This document shows, piece by piece, positions 16,123 to 27,700 of a DNA stretch of 64,000 nucleotides. The number at the start of each line of letters is the position of its first letter. The stretch's first letter is position 1. The notes below the pieces were generated by a model. The model saw only the letters and a list, made by a program, of their open reading frames with translations. It searched no databases and had not been told where the DNA came from. Source of the stretch: Henricia sp. BOLD:AAB3569 (taxonomy: Eukaryota; Echinodermata; Asteroidea; Spinulosida; Echinasteridae); the NCBI GenBank assembly GCA_037783545.1, contig JBBELK010000003.1, forward strand, positions 1,922,001-1,986,000, written 5' to 3'. A program made the translations under genes and the position numbers.

Positions 16123-17094
16123 TGGCTGCCCTTTACCGATCCCTATATTTTCGCAATAAGCGAACCAATCTATAGGGATCGGGAACCAATCTAGTTGAAT
16201 CACAAGCTACCAAAGAAAATAGTTGACATTTCATTTTTCTATGCATTGAATGCATATTTTATAAAGTAGTCATTCTTGTTGTTAATTTTTAAATATATAT
16301 TTAAAAATACTTAGTTAAATTTGGCTATTATGTCGCCTAAAATGTTTTCTTTCTGCCTTTTTTTGTATAAAGAAGTCTATTTGCATTTTTGAGGAAATAT
16401 ATGTATTTTTGTTGTCCACGTAGGGCGTGAGAATATAAAACGGAACAGCCAGTCTGGCGGTAGCGTAACAGGTGCAATCTACGGCTGTTCCATGATGAAA
16501 TATCTTCATGACATATTTCATCTATAATTTTCGTTTTGTTTGTGTTTGCTTCTAATTATGTAAAATTGTACAAGCAGTAAAAGTAGTTTAATAGTTATTC
16601 GGGAAAAAATATATAAATCTTAGCTATGTGCAAAAAATTTTGCATGGCATTTTTGCTGTGATGTTTTGACTGATAAAACAGCCGTCTGCTACATCAATTA
16701 CTGAATTTTGGTTACCATGCACGCATATGATGAAGCGCTGCATGCGCTATGCAAGACTAGATGCAGAGAGGACCGCCGTACGTACGATCATATATATTTT
16801 AAACTGACGTTTATACGTTTATCCCTAGCCTTTTTGTTTCCATGCTACTGAGTTGGAGTTAAATGTGACCAAGGATGTGTACGTACTGTTTGATTTAGAG
16901 AAAAAGGTAAGTTTGCGAAGATAAACCAGCTGCAAATGTTGTTGAAAGTTTAATAAAACTTTTGCACTGCACTTGCACATCACCATACGCATTGCCTGTT
17001 TTTACAATGTGACCGTGAGGGCGCTCTAGTGTTTTAGTGGAGTGACTTGAGCAGTTCCACTGGATGCCAGGATTTAGGACTAGGAGCTATTCCC

Positions 17095-17955
17095 CGTAGT
17101 CAGTCAGCTTTCCTTTCATACAGTGGATTGTTGTCATTTTGCCTCCAAATTAGAATCACACCCACAAATTTCAAGCTGGTTGTGTCCTGTAGTGGTTTTA
17201 GATATTCTCGATTAGAAAACAAATAAAAAGCACAACTTACATTGCCGTTTTTCAATCAAAAACGTATATTTCCGACACTCTTTCACGAATAAATATCTCC
17301 TTACGATGTTGCCATGCTGCTATGAGGTTGGCTTGGGCGCGCTCCAGCATTTTCGGAGTTGACTCCGCGTATCCGATTCCAAAAAAGAATCCCAATTCCA
17401 TTCGAAATCGATTCAATTTTTCGTATGAAAACATACGTGTACATTGCGATTTCTTATTGTGTCAAGGACAACCCATTCTAATCGATTCCAGTGTGGAGTC
17501 GCCCAAGCTAGCGTAGAATGGAGCCCAAAGCTTAACGTGGTTTTTCTTTTGAACGTACAGTTGGTGTGACTCTACGGAGGCCCAAGGAGAACGTCCGGGA
17601 GGCCCATGGTGGCGCTCTCCTGTCACGCGCATTTATACAGCGCGGCACGTAACCGTTTAGTTTCGTTAGACGTTCTCTTTGGGCGTCCGTCAATGCACAA
17701 CTACACGTTAGTAAAAATGATATCTTGATAAGGAGTTGACAACAGATTTCTTCGTCGAAGATTGTCGGAAATAGACGTTTTTGATTCAATAACGGCAATG
17801 TAAGTAGTGCTTTTTATTTGTCTTCTGATCAAGAATATATAAAACCACTACAGGAAACAACTAGCTGGAAATAGTTGGGTGTGATTCTAATTTCGAGGCA
17901 AAATGACAACAATCCACTGTATGAAAGTGGTACCTTCTGTCCCTACGGGAACCCG
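17095..17955. mobile_element. Fold-back element with long inverted arms
   Basis: The left arm (about 17110-17300) and right arm (about 17760-17945) are inverted copies. For example TACAGTGGATTGTTGTCATT pairs with AATGACAACAATCCACTGTA (with one-base differences nearby), and ACAACTTACATTGCCGTTTT has its counterpart at 17790-17815. The interior has AT-rich GATTC motifs and no clear gene. A hairpin (CCCTACGGGAACCCGTAGGG) sits at the right boundary. Confidence 0.75.
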
Positions 17956-18463
17956 TAGGGACAGAATCATTCTGTCTATAATCCCCGGTGATAAAAAGAA
18001 ACCAATGGAATTCAAACAACAAATAAAACAGACTGTTGCAGTTTCGAACCCCAAAATTGGTACTAAAGATTTCCATACCGTACATTGTCATTGGTCAGCA
18101 CTTAAAATTTAAATCTCTTCAATACAACTCGTTTAACTTTATGCACCAAATTTTTGGTATTAATTTATTAAAGCTAAGGAAATGTATTTCATTTTATATA
18201 TGTACATGTAAGTCACAAAGTTCCTCTGGCTTTGATGCGACAAGTCAATGTCAACAATTGTACAAAGGAGCTAAAAATGCCACAGTTACTGGGTCTAGGC
18301 CTATTGAAAACATTTCTCGAAAAATACCACTTGACTTTTATTACTTGTTTCATATTCCACTTTACTTTTTTGTTTCACAAAAAGTAACTCCATCCATCGA
18401 TGACAAGAAGAAAGAAACTGTCTTAGCAAATTGGACAACGAAAAAAAGTAAAACTTGAAGAAA

Positions 18464-21400
18464 ATGGATGTCGGCAACGGAATGGCGGAACCAGAGAAAC
18501 CAGCAGCAAAAATTAAAACTGAGGATCCAAATGTGTCTGACGTTCCTCAACAAATGGAGACGTGCGATGGAGACGGCGCTACGAAAGTCGAACCTCTAAA
18601 GTCTCAAAATCGAGATAATTTACACAAAGTGAAACCAAAGAAAGAAAGAACAAAACACAAAAAACAGCCAGCTGTCAAGAAAGTGAAGAAGGGAATATTC
18701 ATTTCGTATTCTGCAGACGGCAGCTTTTTGGAACGCAAACTCGTCTGCGAATCCGTTCAGCAGTTCAAAGAGAATAATCTGGCTGAGGATATTTGGTTTG
18801 ATAAGGATGAAGAAAACACGGGAAGTCCGTCTTGGTTTTCCCAGCGGATGGAAGCCGTCGAAAAATGCCGTGCTGTGATCTGCTTTTTATCTTACAGCTA
18901 CTTTCAGTGTCCCGTGTCTGTGTATGAACTCCGAACTCTTCTCGAACGGCAAAGTTCGTCAGTTTCGAACCCACCAAAAGTATTTCTTGTCCTTTGCGAG
19001 GATATTGAGATCCCTCAACAGTTTAACGTTTTCTTAGACGATCACATTCGACTTAGTCTTCCGATGTACCAAAGATTGAGTCTTTCAGAGAAAGCTTCGG
19101 TCGTGATTGGCGCCCTCATGGAGCGAATTGAGCCCTACGCGTCAATCTTCGCACCGCATAGTCCAAAGGTACCGACGTTGGAGTACACGGTGGAATACAA
19201 AACCAAGAAGCTATGTCAGTGGAGTTTAGACGATCTCCAAAGTTGGTTGTACCACCTTGGGATTCGGGAGTTCTATCGGCAGAGTTTTGCCGAAGCGGGA
19301 ATGGACGGGTTTCTTTTGATGTCTATCATGGATCGGGACTTGGCGGAATCGTTAGGTGTCGACAGTCGTGTTGTCAGGAAGAAGATTCTTCAACAGATCA
19401 TGGGGATTTTAGAGAAGGAAAACAAAGCGCCCGAGAGTTGGCATCTCAAAGCCCGAATGCAAAAGAGTCGACCAGACAGCGTGTACTTAATCTATGATCC
19501 TACCGACGTGAGACTGGCTCAAAATCTCAAGCAAGACTTGAAGAAGAAAAATCTACAAGTGAGTCCAAAGTTGCCAGGGTAACTGGGTCTAAACATTCAC
19601 TGGTAATCTGAGACGTAAATTGGTAAAGCGCAGGGAAACATTGCTCTGGTATACAGTGTATAGACCCAGTAGCCTTGGCAACATACACAGAGTAACGCTT
19701 TTACTTTAGTGCTCTTTATTTGCTTTTTATAAATGGCCTCCGCCTAGATTCATATTTTAGGAAATTTGGAACTGACACTTGGATTTCTACTCGGATTTGG
19801 TAAAGAATACAGGACCATGTCATTACTCGCTCTTTCTTTTCATGAAATAATGACCTAAAAAATAATTTGATAGTAAAAAAGATAGTCACGCCATCCGTAT
19901 TTTCAAGCTTCTAAATAAAGTCTACTTTCTTTTATGATTTTCTGCAGGTAATTTGCCACGAAAAGCTCGGACAATCTAAAGATGAATTCCTGGCAATAAA
20001 CGGTCCCCTCATTGCAACAGCAAAGAATGTTGTTATTCTACTCACCGAAGGAGCAACAGCATCGCCATTTCTCTTCCATGAAGTCCTGTTTGCTGATTGG
20101 CTGGGCAAGTCCTTGGTTACGATCATGTTCAAGAATGTCTGGCAGAAGTTGAGACCTTCGCTGAAAGCTGTTTTGGGTAAGTTAACAGAATTGTTGGCAT
20201 TATTTTTACAAATTTTCTTATACCCAGCACGATATGTGGCAAAGGGACTCCCCCTGACGCCCCTATACCGCAACACACTCTGGACTCTTGCCTTTTGTTA
20301 ACGCACCAACCCCCCTAAAAACTGAAAGGAATTCCTTGGAAATTCCTTGGGGAACAATGGTACATGTAGGAGGGATATACCCTCTGCCACATATCGTGCT
20401 GCATATGGATTTTCTTGTGTCCCTAACTTGAGTCATACTTGAATCACAAAACATTTTAAAAGTTCAAACTTGAATTGGGACTTGCTCTTAACGACTTGCG
20501 ACTTTATTTGAAGTTGAATCTAGACTTACTCTTGAAGAGTACTTGGGCCTTGAATTATTTTATATCATAAACTGGTTTTTTATTTTTGTTATTTGGCCTA
20601 ATCAGGCGAGTTTCCAGCGATCGATTTTGAAACCAAGATGTACACAGACAGCATGGACATCTTAGAGCATCAAGTTAAGCCGTTACGGAAGGTACCGGGA
20701 GTTGTGCTAGAGCAGACGTATCTTGATCGGATGAACGAAGGACTTAAGCCACTTCAAGTCCTAGCCACTTCACAAGGTGATTATTATAGCATTAGTTCCT
20801 TCCAAGTTCCACTTAAAAGCCCAATGTATCGTTTGGGTGTTTCAAAATTACAATATATCTCTCAACCAGATGGTCAAAATTTCAAGTGACCTCAAATAAC
20901 CATATCAGTACTTTTTCTGTGTCTTTAGTACTGATAATAGGTATTCAAAAGCTGCATAATTATCAAGTGCTAAGAGAGTATTTGTTTGAAATTTCCAAGG
21001 TAATTCTTCAGCCATGAGCAACGGTTCATCAGAAACTCAAGTATTCCTAAGCTACCAATGGGACATGCACAACAAAGTCCAGGAAATCAAGAGAATCTTG
21101 GAAAGCAACGGGATCTCATGTTGGGTCGACGATAGCCCCACCATTGCAGCGCAGCACCAGCGCGGACTGAGGACCGGCTCTGGTACGCAGACCATCCACG
21201 CCGCGATTGGAGCGACACACGCAGACACGACGCACGAGACTTTAGAAAGCAACATACAGCGCAACATGAAAGCGTCGACGATCGTTCTGTGCTGCATCAC
21301 GCCACGGTATCTGCAGTCTAGCAATGGGATCAAAGATTTGTTGTTAGCGGAGGCCTTACGCAAGCCCGTTATCGCGGTGTTGCTTCGTTTCGTGGCCTGG

Positions 21401-21541
21401 CCACCAGACATGGGCCCCTCCCCGGTCAAGAAACTTCTCGCCCAGGCCAGTCACATTGATCTCAGCAATGACAAATTGTTCAAGCAGAACTTTCATACGC
21501 TTGTTGAACGACTGCGGCGATTTCTAAATGCAAAACACTGA
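18464..21541 (+). CDS. TIR-SAM-TIR-TIR multidomain protein
   Basis: Four coding exons: 18464-19558, 19948-20176, 20606-20776, 21012-21541 (GT-AG, in frame, 674 residues). An in-frame TAA at 18449 fixes the start at or after ATG 18464. Residues 1-75 are charged and Lys-rich. TIR1 (about 76-225) begins KKGIFISYSADG and has WFDKDE and a strand ending VICFLS. A SAM domain (about 252-318) has WSLDDLQSWLYHLGI and AESLGVDSRVVRKKIL. TIR2 (about 338-470) has SVYLIYDPTDVRLAQNL and ATAKNVVILLTEGA. TIR3 (about 505-674) has TQVFLSYQWDMHNKVQEI, SCWVDDSP, a long insertion, then ASTIVLCCITPRYL and a WPPD loop. No signal peptide or membrane segment is seen, so it is cytosolic. TIR and SAM domains work in immune signalling and, in SARM1, NAD cleavage; which applies here is unknown. 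Domain limits are by eye. I know no vertebrate protein with this order. AATAAA at 21668 is a plausible polyadenylation signal. Confidence 0.9.
19559..19711. mobile_element. TACTAAAGTG-type MITE abutting a 5' splice site
   Basis: It shares GTTGCCAGGGTAACTGGGTC, a central CGCAGGGAAACA and inverted CCCAGTAGCCTTGGCAACA with the copy at 13171-13327. The intron donor of the TIR gene (GTGAGT at 19559) lies at its very edge. Confidence 0.75.
20222..20410. repeat. Inverted repeat in TIR-gene intron 2
   Basis: CAGCACGATATGTGGCAAAG and CTGCCACATATCGTGCTG are inverted about 150 bp apart, with GGGACTCCCCCTGACGCCCC and AACGCACCAACCCCCC in the loop. A decayed ACTTGA-type simple repeat follows to 20560. Confidence 0.7.
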
Positions 21542-22125
21542 AATTTTTCATGTTGGTAAGTTCTCCATCCACATATTGAAATTCTTGCATTGAAATTGAA
21601 ATTATTCCACTAAAAAGTGTCTTTCGACTTAAAAATATATATTTTTTGTGATCTTGACATTAAATGCAATAAATTAGATTTTTTAATGGCTTCTTAAAGA
21701 AATGCTTTCAAGAAAAATGAGCCTGTGTTATCATTTAAAGAGCTTTTAGTATTTCTATTTTGTACTGAAAAATGTAATCGGTGCATAAATTATATACGCG
21801 TGCATTTTTTTTATTCAATCATCTGTATTGTGCTATTAAGATCTGTGAACTGGAAATTGCGTACTATTGCACTTACAAATATTATTTGTAAGTGAGTGCC
21901 AGTTTAAGGCTGTATTCTTGATAATTAATTATCAATCATTCACATAAGTACTGGTAACCGCGATTTCGTTAGACATGTCGGCATTGGTTGAAGAGGGTTT
22001 AAGAGTTGTCAGCTGGGTCGAGTTTGGATAACTCTTAAACTACAAGTGCTTTCGATTTAAACACCTTGCTGTTTGCGCAGCATAAGTAGAAAATTTACCG
22101 TGATAGATTTTTGCAGAATGATTAA

Positions 22126-22478
22126 AGGAGCGTGTTCAGATTTGTTTAAAGAAATTTTATTTCATTTTAACCTAACAATCGTATAAAATAAAAATACCTC
22201 CCCAAAATACTATCCATGGGAAGAAAACAGGAAATTTGTAATCTCCAATTTGGATGTGGAACCAAAAAGGTTGGTGTAATTACTGCACTGCTTTATGGAA
22301 CCGGATAAATTAGTTTACAAAACATCAGTGGTTTTTTGACGACATCCTTGAAAATATACGGATTGAGGGTGCAAACATTCAGAGTGGTAATGAGAAAAAT
22401 ATGACACATATGGTATCAAAATCTCAACACCCATGGGAAAAATGGGGGTGTCAAAATTGTGATCTGGACACGTTCCTT
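22126..22478 (+). mobile_element. TTAA-flanked MITE, family B
   Basis: It starts TTAA|AGGAGCGTGTTCAGA and ends GATCTGGACACGTTCCT. It is about 350 bp without a useful frame. Relatives: 11088-11285, 23700-23995, 30418-30735 and 62744-63095. Confidence 0.85.
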
Positions 22479-23699
22479 ATAAAGAATTGACATTACCATT
22501 TTAGTTTTAGTTTTGAAGTTAATCACTTCATGAAATTTAAATACATTTATTTGGGGTTGTTGTAAAGTAATTAATTATCAGCTTAAGTTTGACATCTAGA
22601 CCAAAGCTTGTACATTAAAACAAACCAAAGAATATGCAAATCTTTATATTTTCATGTAGATAATGTTGTACTATAAAAGTACTAAAATTGTTACAGAAAG
22701 CTTGTAAAACTGGATGTAAATTTTTAATGAGGGAAATAGTGAAGTAGACTATTGTACATACGCGCACATACATTTCTATGTTTAGTACCGTATGATGGTA
22801 TGTTAAAATGACTGCGTGCCTTATACGTCTATAATTCTCGAATGTATTTTATCAGACTTTAATTTTGTTCTGTTTAGTTTTATTCATAAAGTACCAAGTA
22901 CTGTTCTAACATACAAGTACTTTTAACTACTTACTCAACATCTCATATACTGGTACTGAAGATAGCTAAGGTACGATCCATACAAATTCCTGCCCTATTT
23001 TTTTCTTAATTTATAGTCATAGTGAAAATTGGAAAAATGGAAGTAGAAACTGCATTTTATGATGTGTATTTCTAAAGTAGACAGATTTTTTAACTAAAAA
23101 TTGGGACACTAAAAAATTTCGAGTAGTCATTTATATCGCAGGTGGAATAGGTAAGAATTTTCTGTGTAGTTTGCTGGCGAACTTTGATCCGAGACTAAAC
23201 AAATCCCAGCTCAATTTATCTGAAAGTCTATTTGCTCAACTGCGGTGCGAAGAAAGAAATAATGGTGATAAATTGGTTTTGTATTGTATGAGTATCCAAG
23301 GCAAACTATGGGAACATGTATTTGACACAGTTTTGCAGTAAATACTATCTAAACAAAATTTTCAAAAGCAAATCTTGACTCAGTTTTTGAGATCCAAGAT
23401 TCGTAAAATACTTGTAAAATTCGTAAAATGTACATGTACAAACTATGTAGACTTAAATAATTCTCAAATATAGTTCGGTGTTATTTAGTTCTACTAAAGT
23501 ATGCACTACTCCCTCAAACTCGGAAATGTGCCTTTTGTGTAAACGAATTCTACAAATTGTGCTTAATAATTGTATTTTCATTTTTTTAAAAATATTGCAG
23601 TGTGCTTTTTTGCTAAATAAGTTAACGAATAAAATAGTTTTCCGAAACGTCGTTTGTTTTACATTTTAATTGAGTGCATTTTTAAATGAGACTTTTTAA

Positions 23700-23995
23700 A
23701 GGAGCGTGTTCAGAATAATGGATTTCGTTTTAACCTAGCAATCGTATTAAAAAAATACCTCCCCAAAATACTCCATTTTGGATGTGGAAGCAAAAAGGTT
23801 GAGGTAATTACTGCACTGCTTTATGGAACCGGATAAATTAGTTCACAAAACATTAGTGTTTTTTTGAAAATACGGATTGAGAACGCCAAATTTCAGAATG
23901 GTAATGAGAAAAATATGACATTGATATGGTATCAAAATCTCAACACGGCTATGGAAAAAATGGGTTGGTCAAAAATGTGATCTGGACACGCTCCT
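23700..23995 (+). mobile_element. TTAA-flanked MITE, family B copy
   Basis: It begins TTAA|AGGAGCGTGTTCAGA and ends GATCTGGACACGCTCCT, where it runs straight into a family C element with no intervening base or TTAA. Confidence 0.85.
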
Positions 23996-24508
23996 GAAAT
24001 GCTCAATAACTTAATGCACTGTTTTTGCTGCATATGAAGGATTACTTGTGTAAAAAGACAATACTACTGTTCATTTCACTAAAAAAATTATCAACTTTGA
24101 AAATTTCTTCACATAAACTCGCAGAAAGTAGGCGCTGTTTGGGGCATGTCACTTTAGGAACACACAGCAGAAAAGCAAAAAAAAAACAAGACTTCAAACT
24201 GGAATTGTGGAAAAATGCTGCAGTTTCTAGCCTTAGTTTTTTCATGGTTTGCAACAGGCAACATGTGAAACAAACCTAAACTGTCATGGGTTACAAAAGT
24301 TTTAGCAAGTTGGAGAAAATTGTGGAAACTTTTGTGCACAGTTAAATGAGATTTTCCTGTGTTTTCCTAATGTGACATCACCACTTTGCTCATGCATATG
24401 TAAATTTAACCCCCTAAACAACTTCCAAGTAGGGTTTTTATGATTGTAAATTAATGGACTAGTTCCATAGCACAGATTTCATTGATAAAAACACATTTCA
24501 GGGGCCCT
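23996..24508 (+). mobile_element. TTAA-flanked MITE, family C (left end lost)
   Basis: It matches the copies at 40606-41164 and 61780-62286 (GAAATGCTCAATAAC, CTGCATATGAAGGATTACTT, GGGGCATGTCACTTTAGGAA). Its right end GGGGCCCT|TTAA is intact. The left terminal AGGGCC is missing where it abuts the family B element. Confidence 0.85.
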
Positions 24509-24732
24509 TTAAAGTGTCAACAAATGGATTTATATTGTCTTTTGGAAGTTGTAAGTTTTCCAGTGGGAGGACAACCGAAATTATTAACAGCAAGGTCCAA
24601 ACGAACTTTGACCCAGCTTAATCGAGCGTGAACACAGCTGAAGTAAAGGTGTTTCCTACCCGCATTTTCACGCAAAAGTGCATGAAAACTCTATCAAAAT
24701 AAATCCAAATTTCTGCTGAGATTGACCCAGGG

Positions 24733-27700
24733 ATGTCTCAAGGATCGAAGGCAAAACGCGCCCGTTTATCGGGGGAAGATTCTTCAAAAAATGGCGATGG
24801 GAGTTCAAGTGAATTTTTCAAAGGTGAGTGCTGTTCAGTTTGTTCAAAACTAGGCTATACTGTTTTGGGGAACGGAAAACGGGCAAACTCTACTATCCCA
24901 CGATACAGTTCTAATTCTGCTTTTGTGCAAACTTACTCGAGCGATTACACTCCTTTTTCAGTGGTTTGCGCGCAAACCAGTACCACTGCGAAAGGAGTGT
25001 ATCAAGCGGTACGCGCGTGGAGCACATTGTCCACTGTCACTGTGGCTTTTACTTTTGCCGTTTTTAAGACATCGTTTTGGAAAACATTTTACAGTTGCCA
25101 AATCTTATTGTTTATCTATAAAGTAAATTCTATGGCAACAACCAACTCTTCTGCTTTGCTATAATCCATAGTTTTCTACTTTTGAACGATAATTTTTCTT
25201 TAAAAAGATAAAAGTTGGTTACCTTTTCTGCTGTCAGCTTCTGCATCACTCACTGTTTTCTTGCCGTCTGCTGTCTCATGCTGCAAACACACTCATTGAC
25301 CAATCAGAGGCGAGGATGTTAACCTGGAACTTTTCTCAGCCAATCAAGAGCAGGGATATTATTATAACATGAAATTTTTCTCAGCCAATCAGAGGCAAGG
25401 ATATTAATATGGAACTTTTCTCAGCCAATCAAGAGGCAAGGATATTAATAACCTGGAACTTTCCTCAACCAATGAGATAGAAGTTTTACTCTACATGTGG
25501 AAGTGTCTTGAAAGTAACAAATGCCTGAAATTCAGTCAAACTTAATCCATATACAGTGTATTTGGTTTGTAGTTACACACAAATTCAATTAAACTCATTA
25601 TTTGTATTCGCTGTTTTAATTCAGTATTGGGTTTTTGTAGAACAATATGGATTTTAAAACTTTAACCACAGTATGACAAATTTTGCTTTTTAAGGAAATA
25701 AATAAATGAAATTTAAAAAATAGAAACTCTCAAGTACTGCACATATGGTGTTTTATAAATTTACAAAGACAATTTTGCATTTAAAATGTAAATTGCATTA
25801 TTTAATTATTTATTTATTTTTCCACTGCAGGCATTGGAAAAATAACGTACAACCCAGATGCTGGGCCCACTGACGTTCTGTGCTTTAGACATTACAATGC
25901 AAAAGAGGTATGTTACGTCATAAAAAATGTGTAAATCTCATCGTTTATCAATACTTTCCCAAAAATGCAGATGCGAAATAAAAATTTACCTTGCTTTTTC
26001 CTTTGTCAGATTATCCGTGGACGTAGCATGGAGGACTGGTTGCGGTTCTCAGTCGTGTACTGGCACACCTTTAGGGGAGTTGGTCTCGATCCATTTGGAG
26101 CCCCAACTATCAAGCGACCTTGGGACGATGGTCAGTTTTTTTAAAAACATAGCCTTAAGTTTAGCCCTAACACAAGGCCTAACCTTGGGAAATACGAGGA
26201 CCTACACCGCGTTTACACTCGAATCGGCAAAGGTGGATACTGAACATTTGCCGCATTTACACTACACCCCAAATCGCTTCAACTCGCTTCAGAAACCGCA
26301 AAAGTCACCACTAAATATAACTGCAGCGCATGCGTGAGCTGTTAGGTGTTGCTGCACTAGTGCCAGATTGGTCAATTAAATCTACTACACTGCGGGCACC
26401 GCCCCAAGGACACTCAAATTGCCGAATCTGTATTCGGGTAGCGTTTACACTACAAGCGACCTTGACGATTGCAGGGTTCAACCCCGCAATTGCGGGGTTC
26501 AACCCTACCCCAAAGGTGACTTGAAAAAGGCGAATCAGACCCGGGTCTGATCCGCCTTTTTCAATTCACCTTTTGCGTTTACACTTAGTGCCTACCCGGC
26601 TTCAACTCCCCTTTTTGGAAATTGCGGAGTTCGATTCGGCAAAGGCGAATCGAGTGTAAACGGGGCGTTACAGCTTTGCATCCCTTCTGAAGGATGGAGC
26701 AAGTGTGAGAAATTCTATATGTGACCATCCACAGCAATGGCTATAAAGTCATCCAAAAGTCTTTTTTTTTTCACAAAGAAAGAACAACTTCTGCGGTTTA
26801 AATTAATACTCGTTTTACTGAATCTGGCCATGTCTGATGCCCTTCTGATCTTATTTTTTCAGGAAGCGAGACGATTGAGAATGCTAAACGACGTTTACAC
26901 GCCGCCTTCGAGTTCTTTACGAAGCTGGGCGTAAAATACTGGACATTTCATGACAGGTTGGTTGGTCATATTGTTTGTTTATTTCTTGGAGAAAGTCAAT
27001 GTGTGCAAAGTCAATGTGTGAGTTGATCTTAGGGAGCGCGTGTGGTCTAGTGGGTATGAAGCGGGACTCCCAATCAGAGGTTGGGGGTTCGAGCCCCACT
27101 TCGACCAATGTGTCTGTGTCCCTGGGCAAGGCACTTAATCCCAGTTGCCTCGTCAACCCAAGCGATATATGGGAAGCTGTTATGGGGAATGCCACAATCT
27201 AACTGCTGATAGGTTTGTGCGCCTTGGCCGGGTTGCCAACATGTAGTTGAAGCGAAATGGTTCTGGTGATTTCCTGATGGCAGCGGTAATAATGGCAACA
27301 GCCGCCTCGGAATATGTCTACATAGATAGATGGCGCTTTACAATTGCTTGTATTATTATTATTATTATCTATGTTTGCATCAACATGTATCAAACAGTTT
27401 AAAAATTGGTTTTTAATCACCTATATCTCGGTTATTTGTGACCTGTTCATATCATGTTGTATATCAATGGAAAGCTCAATCGTTGCCCTTTCACGACATT
27501 TGTAACAGTCACTTGTTTGAGGGCTCGGCAAAATTTGTCAATACATGTGTTCGACAGAACAAGCAAATATAACATTTTCAAACTTTTTTTTTAGGGTTTT
27601 AGACGATTCATTTCCTTTGTTTGCAGGGACATAGCTCCAGAAGGCACCACACTTGAGGAAACAAATCGAATCCTGGATGAACTAACAGACCTAGCCAAGG

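Larger units (their letters stand above)
14183..18463. other. Intergenic region between SLC35B3 and the TIR gene
   Basis: No coding exon was recognised. It contains tandem TTAGTTAATGAATATTTA copies (14200-14240), tRNA-like SINE pieces, a 24-bp palindrome and a fold-back element, listed separately. The last few hundred bases should hold the TIR-gene promoter. Confidence 0.6.
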
